DNA of 64,000 bases from Symsagittifera roscoffensis (Eukaryota; Xenacoelomorpha; Acoela; Convolutidae): contig NC_087062.1 of NCBI RefSeq assembly GCF_963678635.1, positions 25,821,419-25,885,418 of the forward strand. Reading direction: 5' to 3'. Both the position numbers and the translations under genes were made by a program. Shown here one piece after another: positions 34,086 through 43,969 of the stretch (the stretch's first letter is position 1; every line of letters begins with the position of its first letter). Below the pieces are notes generated by a model, which had not been told where the DNA came from, ran no database searches, and saw only the letters and a list, made by a program, of their open reading frames with translations.

Positions 34086-34637
34086 TTATTTCTTTTTTTT
34101 AAATTTGCCAATTAAACTAGATGGAATTGTAGTTCTATAAAAGTTTGTAGGACAATTTGTCCGTTTAGGTCTTTTAGATTTGGAAAGCGATCCAGGTGCG
34201 GATCGAGTGTTCTCATAGAAGCTTTCCTGAGAGCTATGAGCAATCTTTTTTCCATTAGTAAAGCTTACTGATGATTCAGATAAACGAGGGAAATCAGGAG
34301 GACCGGGAGTATAATATTGTGTTGTTATATTTTGGTGGCAGTGGCCAAAGTCATTTGCGAGACTAGTATTAGGAATTATACTGCGGCTAGGTAGGCGGCG
34401 GTGGCCATAACTACTAGATTGACTAGTTGAAGGATTAGGGGTTTTATCAACAGGATAGGGAGTTGAACTTCGAATAGTTCTAAGATTTTGGTCAATCGCA
34501 GTTGCATCGAACAAAGTTCTTGGATGCATGGTTTCTCTGCCTGAATTTAATGATTGTTCTTGGACAATGGTTTTATTCTGATCCTCATTTATAGGATTAT
34601 TATCAGTCGTTTGCTGATAACCATTAATGACTACTGG
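34086..34637 (-). other. Basic Ser/Pro-rich C-terminal tail of pol
   Basis: After the TGA at 34638 the frame stays open for about 180 codons to 34086. It encodes Ser/Pro/Thr-rich sequence ending in Lys-rich FKKKK. Similar tails follow integrase in some envelope-bearing Gypsy elements. I recognise no chromodomain. It could also be a separate small ORF starting at the ATG near 34529. Confidence 0.55.
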
Positions 34638-34789
34638 TCAAAAATGGTATTGTAGATTTTCAACCTGTTTAGGTTTATTGAAAGATTTGATTTGTTGATT
34701 TGTTATATGATCATAAAAATCACTTGAAAATAAATCACTAGAGTACTCTTGTAGTAGTTTGGGCATTTGTTGTTCTTTAGGAAAGTATT

Positions 34790-36100
34790 CAACAATATGA
34801 TTGCGGTGGACAATCTTTTTTTCGTTAGTGAAATCATTTTGAATTCCGTATGTTACTTCCGTGATTTTTTCAATTACGGTGTAAGGTCCAGATCTCAAAT
34901 TCAAAAGCTTTTGAGATTTCAATAGTGGTTTGGATCAATTTTCTAGTAACACTTTTGTGCCTTCTTTTATAGGCCGTCCTAATTTAAATTGATTTCGGAT
35001 TAGTGATGCGGCGGCAATGGGTATAGGTGTTACTATAAATTAACTTAAAATCATTTTCCCTTTTAAGTATTTCGGCAAAAATTTGATTTTTTAGAAATTT
35101 ATCTATGGTCTCATTGTTTGATTTATGCTCGGTATGAGCATGATTTTCGAGACCAGCGCAAAATTCAGAGATACACCTTTTGTTTTGGTCACGGTAGAGG
35201 CCTAACTTAAGGCTAAGGGGAACCTGAGGTTTTATGCCAAAGACAATCTCATGTGGAGTGTAACCTGTACTTGAAATAATGGCGGTGTTATGTGCAAAAG
35301 CAAACTTATTTGTTAATTCAGACCAGTTTGAGCCTGAGGTACTCAAGAAATGTCGAAAGTACTGGGTTAAATGTTTATTCTGGACTTCAACTTTTCCGTT
35401 AGTCCAAGGCGAGTAAGTAGTTCTGGGTCTCAGGGTTATTCCCAATTCAGAAGACCAATGAGCAAAGTCATTACTCATGAATGCACTTCCATTATCATGA
35501 ATAATTTGTTGTGGAATACCAAATGCTGTGATGTATTTCTCTAAGAGCTTAATGGTTTCCTTACAGTCTGCATGGGTGCATGGATATACTTGAAGATATC
35601 TAGAGAAAGCATCTATCACAACTAAGCAAAAGTTTTTGCCGTGACTTGATGGTCTGAATGGACCTTTATGGTCAATGTGGATCGTTTTCGTTGGGATTGT
35701 TTCTAATTGTCCCCATTGTTGTAATGGAGCTTCATTCAGGTCTTTTCATTTAGGCTTATTTTTCTGACATTCTAGGCAATCATGAAGAAGCATGTTGACC
35801 CATTTATAGAGTCCGGGCCAATAGAAATATCTTTTGATTATTTCTAAAGTTTTTGTTTTGCCGTGATGACCGCTAAGAGGATGCTTATGAGCTAACTCAA
35901 AGCAGTTTAGCACTAGGGAAATGGGCAAGCAAATTTTTGGACTCTTAGTATAGTCATCATTATATTCATTAATACATAGAAGATCATGTTGGTCTTCAAT
36001 GAATAATAATTCAAACTGCCTGATATAGGCTTTGAATCCTTTTTCTTCACGATAAAGATTTTTTTTTGTTTCTTTCTGGCTTTTCGTTTTGCTTTATGCA
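34790..36100 (-). other. Integrase domain of pol
   Basis: It starts with an HHCC zinc finger (HKHPLSGHHG, then CLECQKNK). The DDE core follows, with IDAFSRYLQVYP, HDNGSAFMS and SPWTNGKVEVQNKHL giving the three catalytic residues. A GPY/F-like module (LRSGPYTVIEKITEVTYGI) comes last. Two stops and a frameshift fall between these parts. Confidence 0.9.
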
Positions 36101-36699
36101 CTTTTTGATATCTATGAGTACAGTATCGTTACACTGCTCTTGCATAATTGTTTCAACATCTAAATTTGCTTCTTTAGCAAAGTCGGTCATTTTTGCTATT
36201 AGTTCAAGAGAATCAGATTTCTTCTCTTCAGACTGGAGACTTAGAAGTTCAATTAATTTCAAAGATCTTGTTTTGGTAGCAAAATCATTTTTTGCTTTAA
36301 CCAGGTCGTTGAGAAGGTTGTTCTCAACATTGCCTTCATATAAGTCAAGCCATTCTGAATTTTCCAAAGGATCATCAAGTGCAGATACTTCATCTGGAAT
36401 TTATTCATAAATTTTTTCATTGTTTATATCTGGTATAGATAGTCGTTTGATTTGGTTGATTTGTTTGCCAAATCGGAAGAAATCTGTTATATTTTGAATC
36501 GCACTACAAGATTCCTCATAATAATCTGGAGCATCTTCAATGCTAAAGTCTCCTCTGTCACTGATATTAATTAATTTATTTTTCCCGTCTTGCACTTGAG
36601 CAATGACTGGATAGCAATCGTTTTGAAATATGTTATTATCGTCTTTGTGGAGTACTGAATAACATATTTGTTCTCCATTGTCTAGGATGAACTTTATAT

Positions 36700-37180
36700 C
36701 ATTCGGAACAGTTTTGTGTGCGAATCGATATTTTTTGATATCAACGATGGGTACATTTCGGCTCAATAAGTCAGGAAAGGCTAGGTTTGAACCTGGGGTA
36801 TAGATTATTTTTAAATTATTGAACTTTGTCAATACGACTTGGTATTTGAAAAAACTATGCGAAAGTTGTCCTTTTCTGGACCATAAGAAGAGAATAGGTC
36901 TGTGATCACAATATAGGTATAGAGGAAAGGGTGAACCTATAATGTAGAATTCATAGGTTTGCAAAGCAAATATTATTCCACATAGTTCACGATGTTGAGT
37001 AGACATTTTCTGCTCGGCCTTATCAAAGACTCTAGAATTGGCAGAAACAATTCTTTTCCCTTCAGGAAGGTCTTGGATGAGTATGCACCCGGTTCCTACA
37101 TTTGAGGAGTCGGCATGAATGTGGAATGGGTAGTTTACATTAGGTATGGCATTTGAAATATCATGACAGAATTTGTCTTT
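36700..37180 (-). other. RNase H domain of pol
   Basis: Open in a different frame from the reverse transcriptase. It contains FHIHADSSN (first Asp), QHRELCGIIFAL (Glu) and YLYCDHRPILFLW (Asp), followed by the tether YTPGSNLAFPDLLSR (distal Asp). These are the usual RNase H residues of Gypsy elements. Confidence 0.9.
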
Positions 37181-37249
37181 CAGTTTTTGAAAAACTTCTT
37201 CATGGCATGGTAACCATGAAACTTGTCGTTACTGTTTGCCAGTTCATAT

Positions 37250-38061
37250 AGACACTTTGCGTCTACGTGAAAATTGATGATATTTGTGCTGTAGAATCCC
37301 ATGACACCTAATACTCCTAGAACTTCTGTTTTTGATTCAGGGGATTTCAATTTTTTTAGGTCATCGATTCGTGAAGCGATTGGAGAAAAACCGTCTTTAG
37401 AGACAACATGGCCTAGAAATTTAACTTTTCTTAGGAAGAAAAAAAGTTTGTTAGGGGCAGCTTTTAAGTTGGCCCTCCGTAAAAGAGAATGATATTCTCG
37501 AATTGTGTCAAACATTTCATTTTTAATTTGACTCTGTAACAGAGTGTCGTCTATGTAAGTAATTGCTTTTTTTTCTTTAATGAGGGGACCGAAGGCATAT
37601 CTCATTAGTTTACTGAAGAAATTTGGAAGTGGTTTCAAGCCATAGAAACCAACTTGGTAGGTATTTTGTCTACCACCTACTATAAAGCTTGTTAATTTCT
37701 GGGCCTCATCTGTTAGAGGTACTTGATGGTAGGCGCAAGAGAGATCACTACTTGTGAAGTATGATCCGTTTATTCTGGTCATGAGAACTTGTAGTGGTTC
37801 TAATGGCCAACTACAATTGCTAGTATCTGTGATTGAGTTTAGATACATAGCATCCAAGACCAACTTAACCTAGTCTTTCTTTGGAAGAATGATGACTGGA
37901 TTTACGAACCATGAGTTCATATCTTCTTTTTCATTTAGTTCTCTGACTATGCCTGCTTGGATTAATTCATCCATTAACTTGTCCAATTTATCTCTTAGTT
38001 GGACTGGGATTTTACTAGGCCGTTGTTTTTTGAACGTTGCGTCCTTTTTGTGTGGTATATG
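37250..38061 (-). other. Reverse transcriptase domain of pol
   Basis: Motifs in order: VNPVIILPKKD, then LDAMYLNSITD, DLSCAYHQVPLT (catalytic Asp), GLKPLPNFFSKLM, YIDDTLLQS (catalytic YIDD at about 37546-37557) and FLGHVVSKDG. All are typical of Ty3/Gypsy. A TAG at 37870-37872 interrupts the domain between the finger region and motif A. Confidence 0.93.
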
Positions 38062-38499
38062 GAATTTATGTTTTGTTTTTCCAATATCATATTTGTGATG
38101 AGAATAAACATCTTGATTCTCTATCAGCATTTGAATTAGATCTGCAAATTCATCATCCGATATATCACTTTGTGTGAAATCGAAGTCAGATAAAAATTTA
38201 ATAGTAGTTTCGATTTTTTCCAAAGTACTACTATTGTCCTTATCAATTGAGGAGTATTGGGTAAACGTTTCGTTGACTAGAAAGGCAATTAGCCGATCAT
38301 TATGTTCTTTGTTTCGGTATTTTTTGAATTGTTCTTTCAAGGGAGGCCTGCAAAGGTTCTTTGCATCATTAGAAAAGTCGGTTGCTATTTCGTTTTCATT
38401 TTTGCATACTTTGACTATATCTGAACCAATTTGTTCAAATATCTCTGATACATTTTCCGTATCAAATACTTCAAGGGCATTCATGTCCTTAATTTCTCG

Positions 38500-38931
38500 T
38501 CCTGAAACATAGACAAATATAGTAATTTCAGAATGTTGGAATACATCGACAATGATTTTGGAAACTTCTTCCCAATTCATTTTATCTAAGCCACAAGCAA
38601 TTTTGGGCATAGCGATAGATCGAAGGTTATCCGCTATAGCATGATCTTTCATTTCTGACAAGGTATTGAATATAGCGTCGTAAGTGGGTTTCTGAAAGTA
38701 CCTCTGCTTGGTAATGAGGTTATATATGAGTTGTCCAGATTTTGGATCAGTGAAGATGAGAATATCATTAATGTTAGCATGTATTGAGTTAGAAAAGTGT
38801 CGTAGCTCAGGATACCTTTTGCTAATTGATTCAGCAAACTCTTTTTTCATTGCTCTATCTACAGAGATTGTATGGGCAATGGGCATACTCGATTCGAATA
38901 TGGACCTTTTTTTGAAGTCTACATATTGTAG
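38500..38931 (-). other. Macrodomain of TARG1/OARD1 type inside pol
   Basis: About 140 residues between protease and reverse transcriptase align along their whole length with the human ADP-ribose glycohydrolase OARD1 (TARG1). Matching blocks are PIAHTISVDRAM (human LAHCISEDCRM), LIYNLITKQRYFQKPTYDAI (human IYYLITKKRASHKPTYENL) and MPKIACGLDKMNWEEVSKII (human [20 protein letters not shown]). The Lys of LITK and the Asp of CGLD, the two catalytic residues of TARG1, are both kept. The GAGIA phosphate-binding loop of OARD1 reads KKEFA here, so ligand binding may differ. The domain lies wholly within one uninterrupted stretch of pol. It would remove ADP-ribose from Asp/Glu or bind it; a role against host PARP activity is inference. 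Confidence 0.88.
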
Positions 38932-39503
38932 ACAGGGGCCGGATAATTGAGTAGTGCTTTCCTGTGTTGTATTGACAACAGTGTTCATTATGAAACAGCT
39001 ATCGAATTCCAAACTTTCGTTTAAAATTCTCATTGTGAACTCATCACAATCGTGGATAGCAAATATTTTATCCTCGTATCCTTGAATATCAGTTACTGCA
39101 TAGCCTAGTACACACTTGTTTAGTGTGACAGGATGATCTTTCTGATTCTCAATTAGGATAGGTAGGCTTTGCTCAATTTGAGTACAAACTGTATTAATGA
39201 AAACCAATTCGGTTTTGGTTGTATTTTTATGAGGCAGGAATGTAGTCCCTTTTTCGAAGTATCAATTTGGTTCAGCCAAGTGTTTGTATAAGTATGTAGA
39301 GCGTGCTAGAATGAACAAGGGTTCTTTCAAATTAATTGAGACAATTTTTGAAACGTTAGGATATTCTTTATCGTTGTTCATCAACCCGTAGGATATTACA
39401 CCTTCGTTTGATTTGAGCTCAACTGCGGGGATATCAAAGTAGAGAGCTTTTAAGAAGAGATGACAAAAGTCTACTCCCAATAGATTAGCAGTCTTTTCTT
39501 CAG

Positions 39504-39820
39504 TTATGCATACTTTTTGGTTAGATGGATATTTTCCATCAGTGTCGAAACAAGATTGGATAGATGTATGGCCAAACATACGTTATCAGATCCATTATAA
39601 GTCTTTGCTTTAATTTTGGATCGGTAAATTGTCATTTTTTGACCTAATTTTTCCAATTCCTGATAAGTTGCGTAGTTTATGATACTACAAGTTGATCCTG
39701 GGTCAATCATGAATTCAACTTCAAGTCCACTATTATTATTTTTGTCTCCGGTGGCAAAATGATGTAAGCTAAGATATATCCTTGATTTAGGATTACTATC
39801 ATCGCTTGGTTTCGGAGACT
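39504..39820 (-). other. Aspartic protease domain of pol
   Basis: The active-site loop reads MIDPGSTCSII where retroviral-type proteases have D-(T/S)-G. The Thr/Ser is replaced by Pro, which would probably disable the enzyme, in keeping with decay of the copy. The domain continues past a frameshift near 39590 into LLGVDF, the usual hydrophobic-G segment. Confidence 0.7.
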
Positions 39821-41222
39821 TTAATAGTTTAAAGGAAAGAAATCAGTGATCGCTTCACAGTAATTGACTTCTTCCTCAACCCAGTGGGTAGTTTCAGATT
39901 GTATTTGATTCGATCTAAAATTTGTTGATTGAGATCGCGTTGAGTCTAGACTGTTATTGCTATTATAGCTTCCAGTGTTGTATGGTCGACCTCTAGGGTT
40001 ACTATTGAATTGCCTATTTTCTTGGTCGTAGAACTGTTTAGCAACTTGTTCATTTTCTCTGAATTTGTTTTCTCTGGGATACCTATCATCATAGGTTTGA
40101 GGCCTTTTGTTATTGAAAGACGATTCTGCATTAGCCTTTTGGAAATTGTTTCCGTTGTAGTTATAATTATGGCGAATGCCATAGTTATTTTGGCTAGGGT
40201 TTGAATTGTTAGTAGATCTGTTTTGGTTATCCCAAAACCGGTTGCTTGGGTTAGGGTTATTTTGGTTGGGGAAGTTATTCGGTCTTCGATTTCGTTTATA
40301 ATAGGTTTCAAATGAAACTCTTCGTTTATTTTTTGTTGTGAGCTCTTTTCGCAACTTAGTTACTTCGTCCTGAACTTGCTTTTTTGAACACCTAGATATA
40401 GAATGTCCATTCATTCTGCAATATTCGCAAAACTGTGTACTGTTAGGTCTTCCCTTGATGTCAGGGTGACGTCCTTGAAAAGAATTCTGATCATTGATTG
40501 CAGTAACTTCTTGATTCTTGATCAATTTGGTTAGTTCTTTAATTTGAGTTTCTAATGAAGTCATTTTATCCGTTGTTGACTTATTAGCAGGATCAGTAGC
40601 AACAATGAATGTTAGATCCTTAGTGATTACATGATTTGTGAATTGATCCCGATTGGCATTTGGATGTTCTATCATGTATTCATGAACTTTTTGTTTGAGG
40701 GCTAGAGGTCTTAGTCCCTTAATTGAGAAATCAAAATATTTTTGACTTCTCTGTCTGTTTTGTACAATCTCTCAGCATTTTGAGCAGCTTCATCAACATG
40801 AACTGTTACATCAATACTTTCAGGCCATCCTCTATCTACAGAAGATTTAATTCTGTGGAATTTTTTTTTATTAATTCGCCATCTTGGCGAGCTGCATTTT
40901 CAGTATCAATTCTATGTTTGAATTGATCTCGTCCGTCAGTGAATCTGTTTAGAAAGAGATCTTTGAGTTGTGCCCATGTGGTAGCATTGGTTACATTATC
41001 ATTGAACCATTCAAGAGATGTATTAGTTAACAATGTTCCGAATAGGGATCGTTGTCTGCTGTCATAGCTGCGTCGCGCATCATTATCAGCACGTCTTTGA
41101 CCTAATGAGAAAAGAATTTTGTTTTCAACTGAATTCCAGAAAGCTGTAGCATTTTGGTTCGGATCGTTTCCCGAAAATGTCATTAAAGACAAGTTGGCAT
41201 GGGATATTGGGGTATCAGCCAT
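39821..41222 (-). pseudogene. gag: gag, broken by two frameshifts
   Basis: The ATG at 41222 follows the 5' LTR by about 200 bases. The N-terminal part resembles the Gypsy capsid region (AFWNSVE, then WFNDNVTNATTWAQLKDLF). The frame is lost in an A-run near 40860, continues in a second frame to about 40728, and then in a third to the stop at 39821. The third segment holds a zinc knuckle, CEYCRMNGHSISRC (CX2CX4HX4C, about 40384-40430), followed by an Asn/Arg-rich nucleic-acid-binding tail. Gag would form the particle and package RNA. The frameshifts are next to homopolymers, so assembly error cannot be excluded for this copy. Confidence 0.85.
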
Positions 41223-41404
41223 TTTATATTTCAGTTTAAAACTTAAAAGTTTAGAAATTTACTTAGAAAACTTAAATTTTCGATTTGGAAATTTATTACT
41301 TCTCTTTATTTGTAAGAGAAATTTATACAATTCTCCTGTTTGAGAATTGGAATCTTTGCTTTTTATCTCTTTTTGAGACTTTAGCAATTTTAGCTAATTT
41401 TTAG

Positions 41405-41431
41405 AAGGTGAGCCTCACTGGTCGCACCATT
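41405..41431 (-). other. Primer-binding site candidate
   Basis: Immediately inside the 5' LTR the coding strand reads AATGGTGCGACCAGTGAGG. TGG after the LTR is the usual start of a tRNA-primed site (complement of CCA). The next bases resemble, but do not match, the 3' end of arthropod tRNA-Arg used by mdg1/412-type elements. The primer tRNA is not settled. Confidence 0.5.
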
Positions 41432-42069
41432 TATTACGCTAGCAAAACTATATACGTCGGACAAAACGCTTGCTAGGAATAAAGGGTCCTTTCTACTTTC
41501 TATCTTAGAAAGTAAATCTAAAATTCGCTGAGAAATTTTTTATTAGAAAAGAAGTTAGTAAGAATTTACAGCAAGTTGCCTTTTGACTCAATATCTACTT
41601 TAACGGTGAGATTAGAGATATTTTTACTGGGAGTAGATATAATTTTAGAGATTGGTTGGGGTGGTAGAAGAGAGTGGCGTTGGTGTTACAAGAGATATTG
41701 TTGGGAATGAATTCCCGTAGTTTTGAGCTTCTATTTATACTCAGATGGGAAATCGTACCACTTTTCGTATCAAATGAGAAGTTACTTCTTAACTTCGTAT
41801 TCTCTATTCGAACATTCGTATTTTACGTATTCTCGTACTTTACGAGAGTTTCGTATGCTCGTACTTTACGAGAGGAATCGTTATTATTCGCCTTGAATGA
41901 GAATAGTCGTTTCAATTCTCAATGCTTAAAACGTTATACGAACTATTCCAATAGCATTTCGCTTCCTTTTGCAATGGAATAAAAACATATATCTTTTGTG
42001 GTGGCGGCGTCACATTTTGTTAGCTCAATAAAATAATTCATGTTTCTGTTTCTATTTGAAATCAGAACA
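41432..42069 (-). repeat. 5' LTR
   Basis: This is the 638-bp copy from which element transcription would start. The TATA box is the complement of 41731-41740 and AATAAA the complement of about 41538-41543. That puts the R region roughly at 41515-41705 and U3 at the higher coordinates. U3 contains several CTCGTACTTTACGAG-type stem-loops. Confidence 0.92.
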
Positions 42070-42073
42070 ATAG
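42070..42073 (+). other. Target-site duplication, right copy
   Basis: ATAG directly after the right LTR equals 28477-28480. Confidence 0.85.
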
Positions 42074-42580
42074 TCAGGTATATGTTAACAAAAATGCAGC
42101 AGCAAAAAAATTAAATCAGAGTTTTTCAAGTCCTGTGAAGTTTTTGATAGCATGTTTTTTTAAGGGAAGAGTTCAAAGAAAACAAATTCTCATGACAGAC
42201 CAATTATTATGGACTCTGTTACTTGAACAATGCAAAACAGCGATTGTTAGAATTAAAGGACGGTTTTCTCGGAAGAATTTTACGCCCATCAACAAGTCGA
42301 GCTATTGAAATAGATACTAACTCTATTTTTTTAAGCCCTGATAGCTTCTATTGTTGATGCGAGCTAACATTTTTTTGGTTGATTGAAAACAAACTGCAGT
42401 GACAAGGATTATCTGCCGGATGAGAATTTCAATTTCCTAACTCGTATTTGTTGTAGCCTCAGAACTAATGAGCCATATAATGATGTAAACTGTGAAATTC
42501 TATTGGTTGAAAACCAAATCAAAACTTACGAACAAATTGAAATTCTTTTAACAATTGTTTTTGTAAAGTTTGTCTACTGA
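42070..42580 (+). pseudogene. Family-B DNA polymerase relic (3' part)
   Basis: This continues the gene interrupted at 28480. The reading frame runs straight on after the target duplication (VYVNKNAAAKKLNQSF). Further in, with frame changes, come a decayed AKxRLLEL segment and EIDTNSIFLS at the position of polymerase motif C (consensus DTDS). The last part (KTNCSDKDYLPDENFNFLTR) is shared with the inverted copy at 49155-49397. No function remains. Confidence 0.65.
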
Positions 42581-43969
42581 ATGATAGAAACTTAACAAAG
42601 TCAATGAGCTCGTAATTAAGAGTTTGTTTTTATAAAATTTGAAGGAATAAATTTTTCGTTCAAAAACATGTACAGTTCTCATTGTTTTTTTAAGGAGCAT
42701 ACTTTTTTAAGTAAATAAACTGATTGGTTTTCAAATTTCTAATTAAAACCTTTCTTACATTTTCTCAAAAATTATTGCTTAATTTAATGAATTTTTGCAA
42801 ACTACTCAAATAAATAGTACTGTAATAAATGGAGATCTGTTGGTGACCTCAAAAATGATTCTTCAATATACCAATGGTTGAAAAATTTTAAAACGAAATT
42901 TTAAACCAAATGTTAGTTAATTTTCAAAACATTTTTCTTGCCGAAGTCAGCTTAGGTTTTTTCAAAGCAAAATTGAGCGATTCGTTATTTTTATTTGTTT
43001 ATCTTTGTTTTAGGTTTATCTTCAGCGTATGCTGTTGATTAGAATCTGCCGGTGAGTGCGATACAAAATGCTCAGGTGTTAGTTTTTTATCTCTCTGACA
43101 AATACGAAGTCAGTTTAAATTTGAAAAAAAAAATTCAATTTTCAAAACCTTGCTCTTACTAAGTCCGAATGAGAAGAAATTGAATGGTTCGAGGAATGGT
43201 TAAATTTTTCATTGAGTTTTAAAACATTGTGGTGGTCTTATTATTAGCCCAATTTATTAGGTTTTTCAAATGATGATTTTAAAAATCTAAAAAACACTTC
43301 GCGTGTCCTTTGACCAATCTATCATCGACGTTAGGATTTTGACAATTCCTTCTATGGAGCCCTCGCTGAGAAAAAAACAAAAATGACTTTTGAGCTACTA
43401 ACGAGACAATTGTAATTTAATGCAGGAAGTTCTACGGCTTTTTGGACTAATTGAATTGTTCAAAAATTCCAAAATTTTTACTTTGATTTGCTTTCGAAGT
43501 CAAAGTAAAATTTTCAAACATAACATAACAAGCATGCTTTTTCTATCGTTTCTGAAAATTTTGAGAAAATTGTATTGAAAATGAACAAAAAAAGAATCGG
43601 ATTTTTTCAAACAGGAGTTTGATTATTTCATTCTTATTGTTAAAAGTTAATTAAGTAAAATTTGTTTCTTTGATTTAGTTTAATCGTATGAATCATCGTC
43701 AAAAAAATAAAACAAGGCAACCCATCAAGGTGATTTGTTCTGTGTATCAAATACGATTGCGAATGACCGAGATTGCGAAAAAAATAAACACATGCAAAAT
43801 TTTTCGAAAGTCACGAAAAAAGTTCAATTAAGGTAGGTAGATGTTTCGGGAATGGTAGGTAGGTGTTGCTAGTAGAAGTAGCAGTTGCTAGCAATTTCGA
43901 CGAAATTTTCGCAACTAACAATATCAATTTGTTACAAACTTTGACTGCGACTCAGCCCAGCTCCTTCTT
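42581..43969. other. AT-rich, no gene seen
   Basis: I see nothing coding. A GGTAGGTAG repeat occurs at 43832-43872, with a CTACCTACC counterpart at 46449-46457, the only notable words. Confidence 0.5.

Larger units (their letters stand above)
34086..39820 (-). pseudogene. pol: pol polyprotein, many stops and frameshifts
   Basis: The domain order on the minus strand is protease, macrodomain, reverse transcriptase, RNase H, integrase (zinc finger, DDE core, GPY-like module) and a basic tail. Disabling changes seen: a frameshift near 39590, TGA at 39262, TAG at 37870, a frameshift near 37190, TAA at 36401, a frameshift near 36080, TGA near 35746, a frameshift near 35020, TGA near 34935 and TGA at 34638. 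Each time the family resemblance resumes in the same or a neighbouring frame, so these are lesions rather than gene ends. No functional polyprotein is possible from this copy. The frame change at the gag-pol junction could be natural. Confidence 0.88.
28481..42069 (-). mobile_element. Envelope-bearing Ty3/Gypsy-type LTR retroelement, 13.6 kb
   Basis: The element is read on the minus strand, with the 5' LTR at 41432-42069 and the 3' LTR at 28481-29109. Order on that strand: gag, protease, a macrodomain, reverse transcriptase, RNase H, integrase, a gene in the opposite orientation, an envelope-like ORF, a membrane ORF and a coiled-coil ORF. Integrase downstream of RNase H places it with Ty3/Gypsy rather than Copia. 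At 13.6 kb it is roughly twice a usual Gypsy element. The LTRs differ by about 18-20 substitutions plus two small indels by eye, near 3%, so the insertion is not recent. Gag and pol are disrupted many times; the downstream genes are mostly open. Termini are TG...TA on the coding strand. Confidence 0.93.

Noticed and set aside
36066-38512. Plus-strand ORFs across pol
   Set aside because: All are antisense reflections of reverse transcriptase, macrodomain or integrase coding sequence. They lack the splice sites and poly(A) signal that support the 33221-33945 gene.
28481-42069. BEL/Pao or Copia classification of the LTR element
   Set aside because: The 4-bp target duplication, the order RT-RNase H-integrase with a GPY-like module, and the single zinc knuckle in Gag fit Ty3/Gypsy better.
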